In this document: positions 1 through 7,265 of the stretch, piece by piece | How positions within the stretch are numbered: the stretch's first letter is position 1 | Layout of the letters: each line of letters starts with the position of its first letter | Origin: Candidatus Sericytochromatia bacterium | GTDB lineage: Bacteria; Cyanobacteriota; Sericytochromatia; S15B-MN24; JAQBPE01 | Assembly (NCBI GenBank): GCA_035285325.1 | Contig: JAYKJB010000059.1 | Coordinates: 1 to 51,581 of the forward strand | DNA length: 51,581 bases | Reading direction: 5' to 3' | Translations under genes and position numbers: made by a program | The notes under the pieces: model-generated | What the model was told of the DNA's origin: nothing | Databases searched by the model: none | The model's input: the letters and a program-made list of their open reading frames with translations, nothing else

Positions 1-529
1 CAGTGGAACCACCGGCGGTGCCGAAGTCGATGATGTTCTTCTTGCCGGTGGCGGCCTTCTGGAAGGAGCCGACGCGACGACGGCTGGTCCAGCCATCCTT
101 GGACGCGATGATCTCGACGTTCGCACCTTCGGGCACGCTGTTCAGAACGTACGAACCCTGGGTGGTGGTGGTGGAGAACTCGTAAGGCGCGGTCTTGTCG
201 AGCGACTTGACGATGATGGTGGCGCCGTCAACGGTGGCACCCTTCTCGTCGTAGACGTTGCCGGAGACAATCACCTTCTCGCCGGAAGCGGCGGGAGCGG
301 CGGGAGGCAGCGAAGGCGCGGCGGTGCCGGTCGCGTCCGTCGAAGGCGACGCGATGGGAGCGGCCGCCGAAGGCGACGCCACAGGGGCGACCGGCGAGGC
401 CGCAGGAGTGGCGGCCGCAGGCGCGGGAGACTGGGTGGCGGTGGGGGTACCCCAAGGGCAGCCGGTCAGCATTGACAGGGACAGGGTCCCCGCAACGGCG
501 GCAGCCATCTGCTTACGCGAGAATGCCAT
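1..529 (-). CDS. Lipoprotein with carboxypeptidase-regulatory-like (Cna-B-type) domain, 3' end outside window
   Basis: The N-terminus is a lipoprotein signal: Lys/Arg-containing start, hydrophobic stretch and lipobox LTGC with the lipidated Cys at residue 24. A low-complexity Ala/Pro/Ser/Thr linker follows (about 30-80). From about residue 85 there is a beta-sandwich motif with the sequence pattern VSGNVYDEKGATVDGATIIV, then GSYVLNSVPEG and a GWTSRR stretch, typical of the carboxypeptidase-regulatory-like/Cna-B superfamily of transthyretin-like folds. The ATG at 529 is preceded by AAGAGGA about 9 bases upstream. The gene runs off the left edge, so 176 codons are visible and the C-terminal function is unknown. 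It has its own near-consensus promoter (650-678). Likely an envelope-anchored surface or periplasmic protein. Confidence 0.85.
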   Translation of the reverse strand, partial: MAFSRKQMAAAVAGTLSLSMLTGCPWGTPTATQSPAPAAATPAASPVAPVASPSAAAPIASPSTDATGTAAPSLPPAAPAASGEKVIVSGNVYDEKGATVDGATIIVKSLDKTAPYEFSTTTTQGSYVLNSVPEGANVEIIASKDGWTSRRRVGSFQKAATGKKNIIDFGTAGGST

Positions 530-649
530 TTCTGTACAATCCTCTTTCTTGTGTGTGGGACGACTTGCCACTGAAACCCGACGCGGGACCGCCGGACTCG
601 AGTGCAGAACGATAAGGGTGGATTTACCGGTAGTTAAACTGGCTTCCGA

Positions 650-678
650 ATCATAAATTGTTTGCTTGATGCTGTCAA
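650..678 (-). promoter_or_regulatory. Sigma-70-type promoter for the lipoprotein gene ending at 529
   Basis: On the minus strand the -35 is TTGACA (673-678, perfect), the spacer is 17 bases and the -10 is TATGAT (650-655, 5 of 6). The predicted start near 643 gives a leader of about 115 bases before the ATG at 529. The gap 530-827 holds nothing else I can support. A CACGG...CCGTG inverted repeat near 756-777 has no U-tract behind it. Confidence 0.75.
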
Positions 679-827
679 ATGCATCCGGGGGACCATCTGG
701 CCCGCTTGAGGCACTCGCCAGTTCGGTATCAGTTCAACCATCGTTTTTATAACACGGGGCATGATCGCTCCGTGTGCGGGCCGTCACATCGCTCATGTGA
801 AAGTCACCACATGATCGCGTGAGGCCC

Positions 828-3692
828 TCAGCGCGTCGGAGACGCCAAGGGTTGCCACAAGGCGCGCGGCAGGCGTTTGACCTGGTCCAGTTCGAGGATG
901 TACAGGTCGCCCGCCGGGTCAAACAACATGTCGCGCACATCCTGCAGGGTGTCGTCGCGCAAGGCACCGGCCAGCAGCGGCGCTCCGGGCCCGGCCACCA
1001 GCTGAAGCGCTCCCCCCGCAGGTTTCCGCCACACCCGGCGATCGCCACCCAGCCAGAGCGCCTCGTCAGGCCCCCAGGCCAGCGCCCGCAGATCCGACAT
1101 TGCGACATGAGAGGCCAGCTCCGCCTCGCCCAGCAGCACCTCCCGTTCGCGCCCGCGCAGGCGCAGGACCCTGGCGGTGCCGGCCTCGAGGCACAGCCAG
1201 CTGCCCTCCGGCCCCGGGGCAAACGCGCGTGGCGCGCGCAGGTCGGCCCACTCGGCCGCGGCCTGCAATTCACCCCGCGCATCCAGCTGCACGATCCGAT
1301 CCGGTCCCGGCTCGATGATCGCCAGTCGCCCATCCGGCCAGAAGGCCAGCTCGCGCGGGTTGGCCAGCGAGGCCCCCAGCGCGGGGCCATAGGGCACGCG
1401 CTCATAGCCACTGCGGCCATCGCCCGCGATCGTCGTCAGGGTGCCGGAGGCGTCCAGGCGCTTGAGGCAGGGCGCCTCGCCCGTCACGGCAAAGACCAGG
1501 CTGCCGTCCGGGGCGATCGCCAGCGCGGTCGGGTTGCCCATCGGCGTCTGCAGGGGCGGTAACCCGCGCAACAGGAAGCCATCGCTGCCCGAACCGACCA
1601 GCGGCTCCGTCGCTCCGTCGGGGGCGATCGCATACAGGCGTCGCTGGGTGAAATCGGCCACCACCAAGCGGCCATCGGGCATTCGCACGAAGCGCGTCGC
1701 GCCCACAAACCCGCGCCCGTGCCGCCCGGGAGCGGTGCCGGCCAGCCAGGTGAGCTGATCGGCGGCCCGATCCAGCGCGAAAACCGGTCCCCGCGGCCGC
1801 GCCAGCAGGCCGCGTCCTTGCGCCCAGGCCAGCGCCACCGGCTGATGCAGGCTCCCGAGGTGGCCAGCGGGGAGGGCCCACGGGGTCACCGTTCCCCGGT
1901 CCCAGAACACCAGTCCCCCGGGCAGGTGTTCCAGCACGCATACCCCGTCGCCGTCCGGGCCGAGGGCCATGGGGGCACGGAGGGCCGGCGAGGCCGGCAC
2001 GTCTTGCAGGGTGCCACGCGCCAGATCGAGCCGGCGCAGGCGATCGTGCCCGCGATCGCAGATCCACAGGGCCTCCCCGATCCGCGCCAGGCCCTGAGGC
2101 GACTTCAGGGCCACCTGAAGCGGGTCGGTGGGCGCGCCGGCATCCACGTTCGGGCCGCCGCCCACCAGCACGCGCAGGCGTCCGTCGGCCTCGCGCACCA
2201 GCACGCGGTCGGCCCCGCTCTCGGCGATCGCCAGGCGGCCCTCGCCCAGATCGGCCAGCCCCGTCGGCGTGTTCAGACGCACCTGGGTGGCCCAGTCGCC
2301 TGCCGCCGGGAGCGACTGCTCGCCTCCCCCCGCCAGCACGCGCACCCCCGTCGGCCCCGCCTCCACCACGCGATCGTGGCGCGAGTCGGCCAGCACCACC
2401 CGAGCGGCGCCGGCCACCATGCCGCTGTGCACCGCGGGCGCGTCCGTCGGCGGGTCGCGCCGCTCGGCATAGCCCCAGGCACCGCTGGGCACCACCGTCT
2501 CGACTCGCTGGTCGGCACCGATGCGCCAGAGCACATGCTTGGTTTCCGAGAAGATCCAGCTGTCCGGGCCCTGCGTGGCCACCCCCGCCACCTCGCCCAG
2601 CACGAGTTCCGAGGCGGGTCGCCCGTGGCCCTCGCGCGTCACGCCGGCGAAGGTCAGCAGGGCGGCGATGCGGGCGTGCACCGCCGCCAGTTCGGGGCGC
2701 TTGGCCTGCGCCTGCGCCAGCAAGGTGTCGAGGCGATCGCCCGCCAGATCGGGCGCGGCCGACGGCAGATCGGGGCCCAGGGCGATCGCCAGCTCCCGCT
2801 GCGCCTCGTCGGTGAGGGCGGGCGTCAGGCGTTCGAGCACCTCCTGACGGCCCTGCACGTGCTGTCGCAACACGCGCGACAGGGTCATCGTGGAGAACAG
2901 ATCCACCGTCACCAGACGGCTCACGGCGTCGGGGCCCTGCGGCAACAGGGCCAGCAGGGGGCCGCCCCAGGCCGGCGCATCGATCGCGATCAGGGCCTGT
3001 TGGAGACCGGCCGGCACCGTCAGCTCGAACTGTCCTTCGTCTCCCGACACCGCCGTGATCGGGAGCCCCGCACCGTCGCGGACCGGTTGCAAGGCCGCAT
3101 CGACCAGACGCAAACTGACGTTGCCCAGCCGCGCCGAGGCAAAGCGCGCGAGCGAACCGCCATTCTGGCCCACCACGGAGCCACCGTTCTGCCCCACCAC
3201 CGAACCGCCGTTCTGCCTCACCACGGAGCCACCGTTCTGCCCCACCACGGAACCACCGTTCTGCCCCACCACGGAGCCACCGTTCTGCCCCACCACGGAG
3301 CCACCGTTCTGCCCCACCACGGAGCCACCGTTCTGGCCCACCACCGAACCGCCGTTCTGGCCCACGACGCGGGCCCCTTGGCGTACGGTGGGGGTCGCCT
3401 GCACCGGGTCGAGCGAGATGCCGCCGAGCCAGGCCAAGGGAACCCAGATGGCACCGCGCACGCGGCCCGTCTCGGCCTTGCGCGTCAGGGGCTGGGGGGC
3501 GATCGCCGTGGCCGTCTCGCCCGCCGCTACCGGCAAGGCAGGGCCTGACGGAGGATTCCCGCGCACCACCTTGCGCTGGGGGGAGCGCACGCGAGAGGCC
3601 AGGTCAGCCGCGGGCGCGCCGCAGGCCGTGAGGCCGCAAGTCAGGAGCAGCGCCGCATCCGTCCAGCGGCGCCAAACAGGCCCCAGGCACAT
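828..3692 (-). CDS. Lipoprotein with nine VVGQNGGS tandem repeats and a C-terminal NHL-type beta-propeller
   Basis: 954 residues from the ATG at 3692, chosen because AGGAGAGG lies 8 bases upstream; a TTG 33 bases earlier has no comparable site. The signal sequence ends in a lipobox LTAC followed by Gly. Residues 109-180 are nine copies of the octapeptide VVGQNGGS, one copy reading VVRQNGGS. A Cna-B-like segment (NVSLRLVDAALQPV, then GDEGQFELTVPAG) follows. From about residue 380 to the end there are repeated blade-like units (for example LNTPTGLADLGEGRLAIAES, LKSPQGLARIGEALWICDRG, LANPRELAFWPDGRLAIIEP) matching NHL/SMP-30-type propellers. Probably an outer-surface lipoprotein whose propeller binds a ligand or partner. 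No catalytic residues were recognised. It lies 107 bases beyond the outer-membrane protein gene, on the same strand. Confidence 0.85.
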   Translation of the reverse strand: MCLGPVWRRWTDAALLLTCGLTACGAPAADLASRVRSPQRKVVRGNPPSGPALPVAAGETATAIAPQPLTRKAETGRVRGAIWVPLAWLGGISLDPVQATPTVRQGARVVGQNGGSVVGQNGGSVVGQNGGSVVGQNGGSVVGQNGGSVVGQNGGSVVRQNGGSVVGQNGGSVVGQNGGSLARFASARLGNVSLRLVDAALQPVRDGAGLPITAVSGDEGQFELTVPAGLQQALIAIDAPAWGGPLLALLPQGPDAVSRLVTVDLFSTMTLSRVLRQHVQGRQEVLERLTPALTDEAQRELAIALGPDLPSAAPDLAGDRLDTLLAQAQAKRPELAAVHARIAALLTFAGVTREGHGRPASELVLGEVAGVATQGPDSWIFSETKHVLWRIGADQRVETVVPSGAWGYAERRDPPTDAPAVHSGMVAGAARVVLADSRHDRVVEAGPTGVRVLAGGGEQSLPAAGDWATQVRLNTPTGLADLGEGRLAIAESGADRVLVREADGRLRVLVGGGPNVDAGAPTDPLQVALKSPQGLARIGEALWICDRGHDRLRRLDLARGTLQDVPASPALRAPMALGPDGDGVCVLEHLPGGLVFWDRGTVTPWALPAGHLGSLHQPVALAWAQGRGLLARPRGPVFALDRAADQLTWLAGTAPGRHGRGFVGATRFVRMPDGRLVVADFTQRRLYAIAPDGATEPLVGSGSDGFLLRGLPPLQTPMGNPTALAIAPDGSLVFAVTGEAPCLKRLDASGTLTTIAGDGRSGYERVPYGPALGASLANPRELAFWPDGRLAIIEPGPDRIVQLDARGELQAAAEWADLRAPRAFAPGPEGSWLCLEAGTARVLRLRGREREVLLGEAELASHVAMSDLRALAWGPDEALWLGGDRRVWRKPAGGALQLVAGPGAPLLAGALRDDTLQDVRDMLFDPAGDLYILELDQVKRLPRALWQPLASPTR
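3153..3368 (-). repeat. 24-bp tandem repeat, nine in-frame copies
   Basis: Nine contiguous 24-base units, each encoding VVGQNGGS, with scattered synonymous changes and one Gly-to-Arg change in the third unit from the plus-strand side. The unit length is a multiple of three, so copy-number change keeps the frame. There are no spacers, so it is not a CRISPR array. Confidence 0.95.
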
Positions 3693-3799
3693 CGCTGCCA
3701 CCTCTCCTGCCAAGCGAGCGTGCAACGACGGATCTATTCCCGGTTTGGCAACGAACGATCCGTTTTCAGGTCAGCGGTGCCTTCGGAAGGGGAGCTCGA

Positions 3800-5200
3800 T
3801 CAGAAAAGAAAGCTCACCCCGAGGCGCGCCACGCCGCCAAGCAGGCTCAGCAAGGGGCCTTCCGCCTCTGCCTGGAAGGGCAAGGCGTTGTAGCCGTCCA
3901 GATCCGCCGCCAGCAAGAGGTGTTCACTGAGGTGATACTCGCCACCCAGCGAGCCAGCGGCCCCCGGGACGAACCGCCCCAGCGTGGCCTGCCCGAACAT
4001 CGCGAGATTGCCCTTGAACCCGATCCGCAGCACGTTGCGACCCCAGTAAAACTTCTTGGCCAGCCCCAGATCCGCCAGCATGCCAGGACCAGCGGCGGAG
4101 ATCAGGCCCGCGGAGCCAAAGGTGGCGTAGGTCTCGGTGGGACCGGGCAGTAGCGGGGCCATGTCCCATTCCGCCGACACGCCACCGCCGGCGAAAGTGG
4201 CGCTGTAGCCGTCTGAGCGGCGCACGTAGGCCAGCGGCGCACGCAGGCCCAGATGCAGGCCCCACTTGGCGTCTTCCAGCAGTCGCTGGGAGGGGTCCAA
4301 GCGTTCGGTCAGGTAGAGCGGCTGGGCTTCACTGCGTTGGTCTCCAAGTTCGCGCAGCTTGACATAACCCGTCTGACGGGAGCCCTTCATGACCCGAAAG
4401 CCGGCATCGCGAGACAATCTCACGTTGCGCCCCAGGTTGAAGGCGATCCGGTCTCGGGCCACCGACCAGCCAGCCAGGCCGATCTCCAGGCGAAAACAGG
4501 CCTGCCGGGCCACGGCCCGTGCGGTGTCCTCTGCCAGTTCCTCGCAGCGATCCGCATAATCGCCGAAGGCCCGCTCAGGAGACTGCAGCGAAGCCACTGT
4601 CGCATCGCTCGCCAGCTGCTGAATCTGCAGCTGCAAGGCGTCCTGGCTGGTCTTTTCATCGTAGTTGAAACTGAAGGGCCGCTTGAGCGTCAGCGACTCG
4701 CTCAGGAGGGCCACCTCCCCGCCGGTGCTCAGGTCGTACAGCGCGACCCGCCACTCGATCGGACAGACCAGTTCGATCAGGGCAACCGCCTGGAAGCCGC
4801 CGCCCTCTCGCGGCTTCTGCTTCGTCTGGAGTCCCGTGCGCTCGATCCGCCCCACGCGCAGCGTCGGCACCAACACATAGCCGGAACCCGAGCTCCGGTT
4901 CTGGCTGCGCGCCTGCTGAAGCATGGCCGAGAGCCGAGCCCCACGCGCCAGCGGGACCTCGGCCAGGGCAAAGCGCCCCGTCTGACGCAGGGCCCGCAGC
5001 AATCCATCCCCCAGCGGCTGTTCGGCAGGCAAGGCCACGCCGAGCCAGGGGGCCTGATACTGCACGCTCGGGTCGTTGGGCGAGGCCTGGTAATCACCGG
5101 GCGCCGCCCAGGCGCCCGTCGGGTTGGCCAGCGCCAGCAGCAGGACGAGCACCAGGCGCCCGCCCCAGCGCTTGGACTCGTTCAAACGACTTGCCAACAT
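3800..5200 (-). CDS. Secreted outer-membrane-barrel-like protein with CsgG/FlgT-like N-terminal region
   Basis: 466 residues. A Sec signal peptide (RLVLVLLLALANPTGAWA) gives predicted cleavage near residue 33. Residues of about 50-230 carry the pattern LGDGLLRALRQTGRF, GYVLVPTLRVGRIE, then WRVALYDLSTGGEVALLSE, resembling the CsgG/TolB-N-like fold used by curli secretion and FlgT-type proteins. The next part, DRIAFNLGRNVRLSRDAGFRV, resembles the small C-terminal domain of FlgT. The last 170 residues alternate polar and hydrophobic residues in strand-like stretches and the chain ends in GVSFLF, a terminal-Phe signature of outer-membrane beta-barrels. Family assignment is inference. The start has no strong ribosome-binding site and lies only 10 bases after the stop of the 85-residue gene, suggesting coupled translation. 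Confidence 0.65.
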   Translation of the reverse strand: MLASRLNESKRWGGRLVLVLLLALANPTGAWAAPGDYQASPNDPSVQYQAPWLGVALPAEQPLGDGLLRALRQTGRFALAEVPLARGARLSAMLQQARSQNRSSGSGYVLVPTLRVGRIERTGLQTKQKPREGGGFQAVALIELVCPIEWRVALYDLSTGGEVALLSESLTLKRPFSFNYDEKTSQDALQLQIQQLASDATVASLQSPERAFGDYADRCEELAEDTARAVARQACFRLEIGLAGWSVARDRIAFNLGRNVRLSRDAGFRVMKGSRQTGYVKLRELGDQRSEAQPLYLTERLDPSQRLLEDAKWGLHLGLRAPLAYVRRSDGYSATFAGGGVSAEWDMAPLLPGPTETYATFGSAGLISAAGPGMLADLGLAKKFYWGRNVLRIGFKGNLAMFGQATLGRFVPGAAGSLGGEYHLSEHLLLAADLDGYNALPFQAEAEGPLLSLLGGVARLGVSFLF

Positions 5201-5210
5201 CGCGGGGGAC

Positions 5211-5468
5211 TCAGTCGTCGCGACGCGCCGGGCGAATCTGGCGGATCTTGGAACTGGGGGGCTTGGGTGGCGCGGGCGGCGGGGGCTCCCGATCGGGACC
5301 CATCCGGCGGCGCGCTTCCCCGATCATGGTGGCGAAGTGGGCAAAGTCGTCCACGCTGAAGTACAGCGCCGCCTGGTAGGCGTTGACCACGACCTTGCCT
5401 TCCCCCTCGACGAACCAGACCGTCCCGAACTCGCACTCGCCCAGGGTCCGAAAGCCGTTGCCTTCCAT
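5211..5468 (-). CDS. Small conserved-looking hypothetical protein (85 aa)
   Basis: The frame stays open far upstream into the next gene. The ATG at 5468 is selected because GAGGAG lies about 7 bases before it and an extended -10 promoter lies about 50 bases before it. The N-terminal 50 residues are compact (GTVWFVEGEGKVVVNAYQ, then FSVDDFAHFATMIGEARRR) and look like a small alpha/beta domain. The tail is Pro-rich then basic and ends in Asp-Asp. No family recognised. It is followed after 10 bases by the outer-membrane-protein gene, so the two are probably co-transcribed. Confidence 0.7.
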   Translation of the reverse strand: MEGNGFRTLGECEFGTVWFVEGEGKVVVNAYQAALYFSVDDFAHFATMIGEARRRMGPDREPPPPAPPKPPSSKIRQIRPARRDD

Positions 5469-5517
5469 CTCGCATCTCCTCGTGCCCCCGACGCTTCGTC
5501 CGGCCGGGTTGGCCGCC

Positions 5518-5526
5518 ATTTTAGCA
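5518..5526 (-). promoter_or_regulatory. Extended -10 promoter element before the 85-aa gene
   Basis: The minus strand reads TGC followed by TAAAAT (TGnTAAAAT, extended -10 type), about 50 bases upstream of the ATG at 5468. No good -35 is visible in the very GC-rich sequence upstream. The same TGnTAAAAT form recurs ahead of rpsH. Confidence 0.45.
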
Positions 5527-5550
5527 CGCGCGCCCGACCCGAGGGACAGC

Positions 5551-7167
5551 TCACCCGCGCGCCAGCAGCATGCGGCCGAGCCGGCGCCAGTGTCGAGTGA
5601 GCAGACACAGCCGGCTCGCCTTTTCGCCGCTGGCCGCCACATAGTGCTGGCGCAGCCAGGTGTCCGTGGGCCAGAGGCCGGCCCAGAGGCCGCCGAAGGC
5701 CCAGCGCCAGCGATCAACCAGCAGCAGTTGCAACAGCAGCGACCGCACGTCGGCCCGCTCGGCGAAGGTGCCCGCGACCCGTGCCCAGGCCAGCTGGGTG
5801 ATCAGGGCCACGCGCAGCGAATCGGGTGCCAGTGCCCGCAGGGCCGCCACCGGCACCGGCGCGGCATACAGGTGGCGGGCCAGCGACAAGGTCAGCCAGA
5901 TGAAGCTGGCCGTGCCATCCGTGCGGGCATCATCGACCAGCTTCTGCCAGTCGAGCCCGGGGCGCCCCGCCATCAGGGCAATGTCGAGCAACCAGACCGA
6001 ATTGTAGAAGTGATGCTGGGCCCAGTGCGTGCTGGCGTAGGCGAGGGCATCCTCGGGGGCCAGGGTCGCGACGCAGGAGCCGTTCACGTCGAGCGTCACG
6101 GCCTCCTGCCAGGCCCGCCGGGCGTCGACCTCGCCGCGCACGGCGAGCCGCTCGGACAACATCTTGAGATCGCGGTGCAGTTCGATCGCGGCGATCGCCG
6201 GCCCCAGCGGTTTGAGCAGGGCCACCTGACCGGTCAACCGCTCGGTCAGGCGCGCCCAGTCGGAATGCTCGGCCAGAAAGCCACTGGCCTCCAGCAGGGC
6301 CATGGCCTCGTCCCAATCCTCCGGCGCCACCAGCAGATCCAGATCGACCATGGGGCGCCAGAACGGGTTGGGATAGAGCGGCTCGGCATGCGTCGGGCCC
6401 TTCACCACCAGCACCGGCAGACCGACGGCCTCGAAGCGCGCCAGCACCTCGCTCAGCTGCTGATCGATCAGCAGGCGGTGCGCCTGGTTTTCTCGTAGAT
6501 CACGCCGGCAGCGGGCACTGAACCAGTCGGGCGCCCCTGGAATCGCCTTGTGCGAGAGCATGGGCGTGAAGCGCCCGCTGCGCGCCAGATCGTACAGCGC
6601 CTCCCAGTCGAGGGCGGCCGGCAGGGCCGGCACGGCGACCCAGTCGAGCGTGTAGGCAATCAGCTGGTTCAGGGCGATCGCCTCAGGCGACACCGTCAGC
6701 GGGCCGGCCAGCATCCCGGCCACCCCGGTGGCCAGGGCATCCTGCAGCCGCGAGCCCCAGGCCCGGGCGCGCGCCCCCCGCTGCAATTCGCGGGCATAGA
6801 CCAGCTGGCCCCCGCGGCGGGCCTCCTCGACGCGCCCGACCACCTGCTCGTAAAACACCGGCGGATCGGCAAATGCCTTGCGATCGCCTTTCGTCACCAG
6901 CATGGCCCGGCCACTCTCGATGTAGACCTTGATCACCCGGTGCGCCAGCAAGAGCGGCAGGGGCTCCTCGCCGTTCTCTCGCGGGGCCCAATGATGGACG
7001 AGCAGGATGTCACCGGGTGCGATCGCGTCATAGGTGACGTGCACCAGGCGCAGTTCGTCGCCCGCCCGCAGTTCGGGCCACATGCTCGAACCGACGGCGG
7101 AGAGACGCAACTCCCCGTTTTGATGGAGGCATGCTTCGAGCATGGCCCTTGGGTCTGGCGCGGACAT
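5551..7167 (-). CDS. Fusion of S26 signal-peptidase-like domain and NTP_transf_5 nucleotidyltransferase domain
   Basis: 538 residues. Residues 20-115 carry a signal-peptidase/S24-S26 fold signature: SAVGSSMWPELRAGD (nucleophile Ser near 28), PGDILLVHH, then AHRVIKVY with a His where SipW/ER-type peptidases have the general base, and TKGDRKAF. Residues of about 165-520 match the uncharacterised NTP_transf_5 family: VLVVKGPTHAEPLYPN, WRPMVDLDLLVAPEDW with a DxD metal-binding pair near 272-274, ASTHWAQHHF and a helical C-terminus. Such peptidases and nucleotidyltransferases are known as neighbours in peptide or exopolysaccharide loci; here they are one chain. No PqqD-like partner is adjacent. 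A GTG at 7170 directly precedes the ATG at 7167. No clear ribosome-binding site, so the start is uncertain. The substrate is unknown. Confidence 0.75.
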   Translation of the reverse strand: MSAPDPRAMLEACLHQNGELRLSAVGSSMWPELRAGDELRLVHVTYDAIAPGDILLVHHWAPRENGEEPLPLLLAHRVIKVYIESGRAMLVTKGDRKAFADPPVFYEQVVGRVEEARRGGQLVYARELQRGARARAWGSRLQDALATGVAGMLAGPLTVSPEAIALNQLIAYTLDWVAVPALPAALDWEALYDLARSGRFTPMLSHKAIPGAPDWFSARCRRDLRENQAHRLLIDQQLSEVLARFEAVGLPVLVVKGPTHAEPLYPNPFWRPMVDLDLLVAPEDWDEAMALLEASGFLAEHSDWARLTERLTGQVALLKPLGPAIAAIELHRDLKMLSERLAVRGEVDARRAWQEAVTLDVNGSCVATLAPEDALAYASTHWAQHHFYNSVWLLDIALMAGRPGLDWQKLVDDARTDGTASFIWLTLSLARHLYAAPVPVAALRALAPDSLRVALITQLAWARVAGTFAERADVRSLLLQLLLVDRWRWAFGGLWAGLWPTDTWLRQHYVAASGEKASRLCLLTRHWRRLGRMLLARG

Positions 7168-7265
7168 CACCAGGCAAATATCGGCCCAGCTATGGCCAAA
7201 CTTGAACGCCCGGCGCGAGCCTCAAACCGGCGAAAAACGTCCGCCCCGGGCTCGTTTCAGCCCTC

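Noticed and set aside
756-777. Terminator for the propeller lipoprotein gene
   Set aside because: The CACGG/CCGTG repeat is short and imperfectly spaced, and the downstream minus-strand sequence TTATAAAAAC is not a U-run.
3153-3368. CRISPR-like direct repeats
   Set aside because: Units are contiguous 24-mers without unique spacers and code for protein in frame; no cas genes nearby.
1719-3548. 609-codon plus-strand frame containing LPHHGATV repeats
   Set aside because: It is the reverse complement of the VVGQNGGS repeats and the propeller. The minus frame has a lipobox, a ribosome-binding site and family motifs; this one has none.
5211-5717. 168-residue version of the 85-aa protein
   Set aside because: The extra 83 codons overlap the 3' end of the fusion gene and cross the promoter and ribosome-binding site that support the ATG at 5468.
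7171-7265. Terminator between the FtsA-like and fusion genes
   Set aside because: GGGCT/AGCCC is only five pairs and is separated from a U5 run by about ten GC-rich bases; not convincing.
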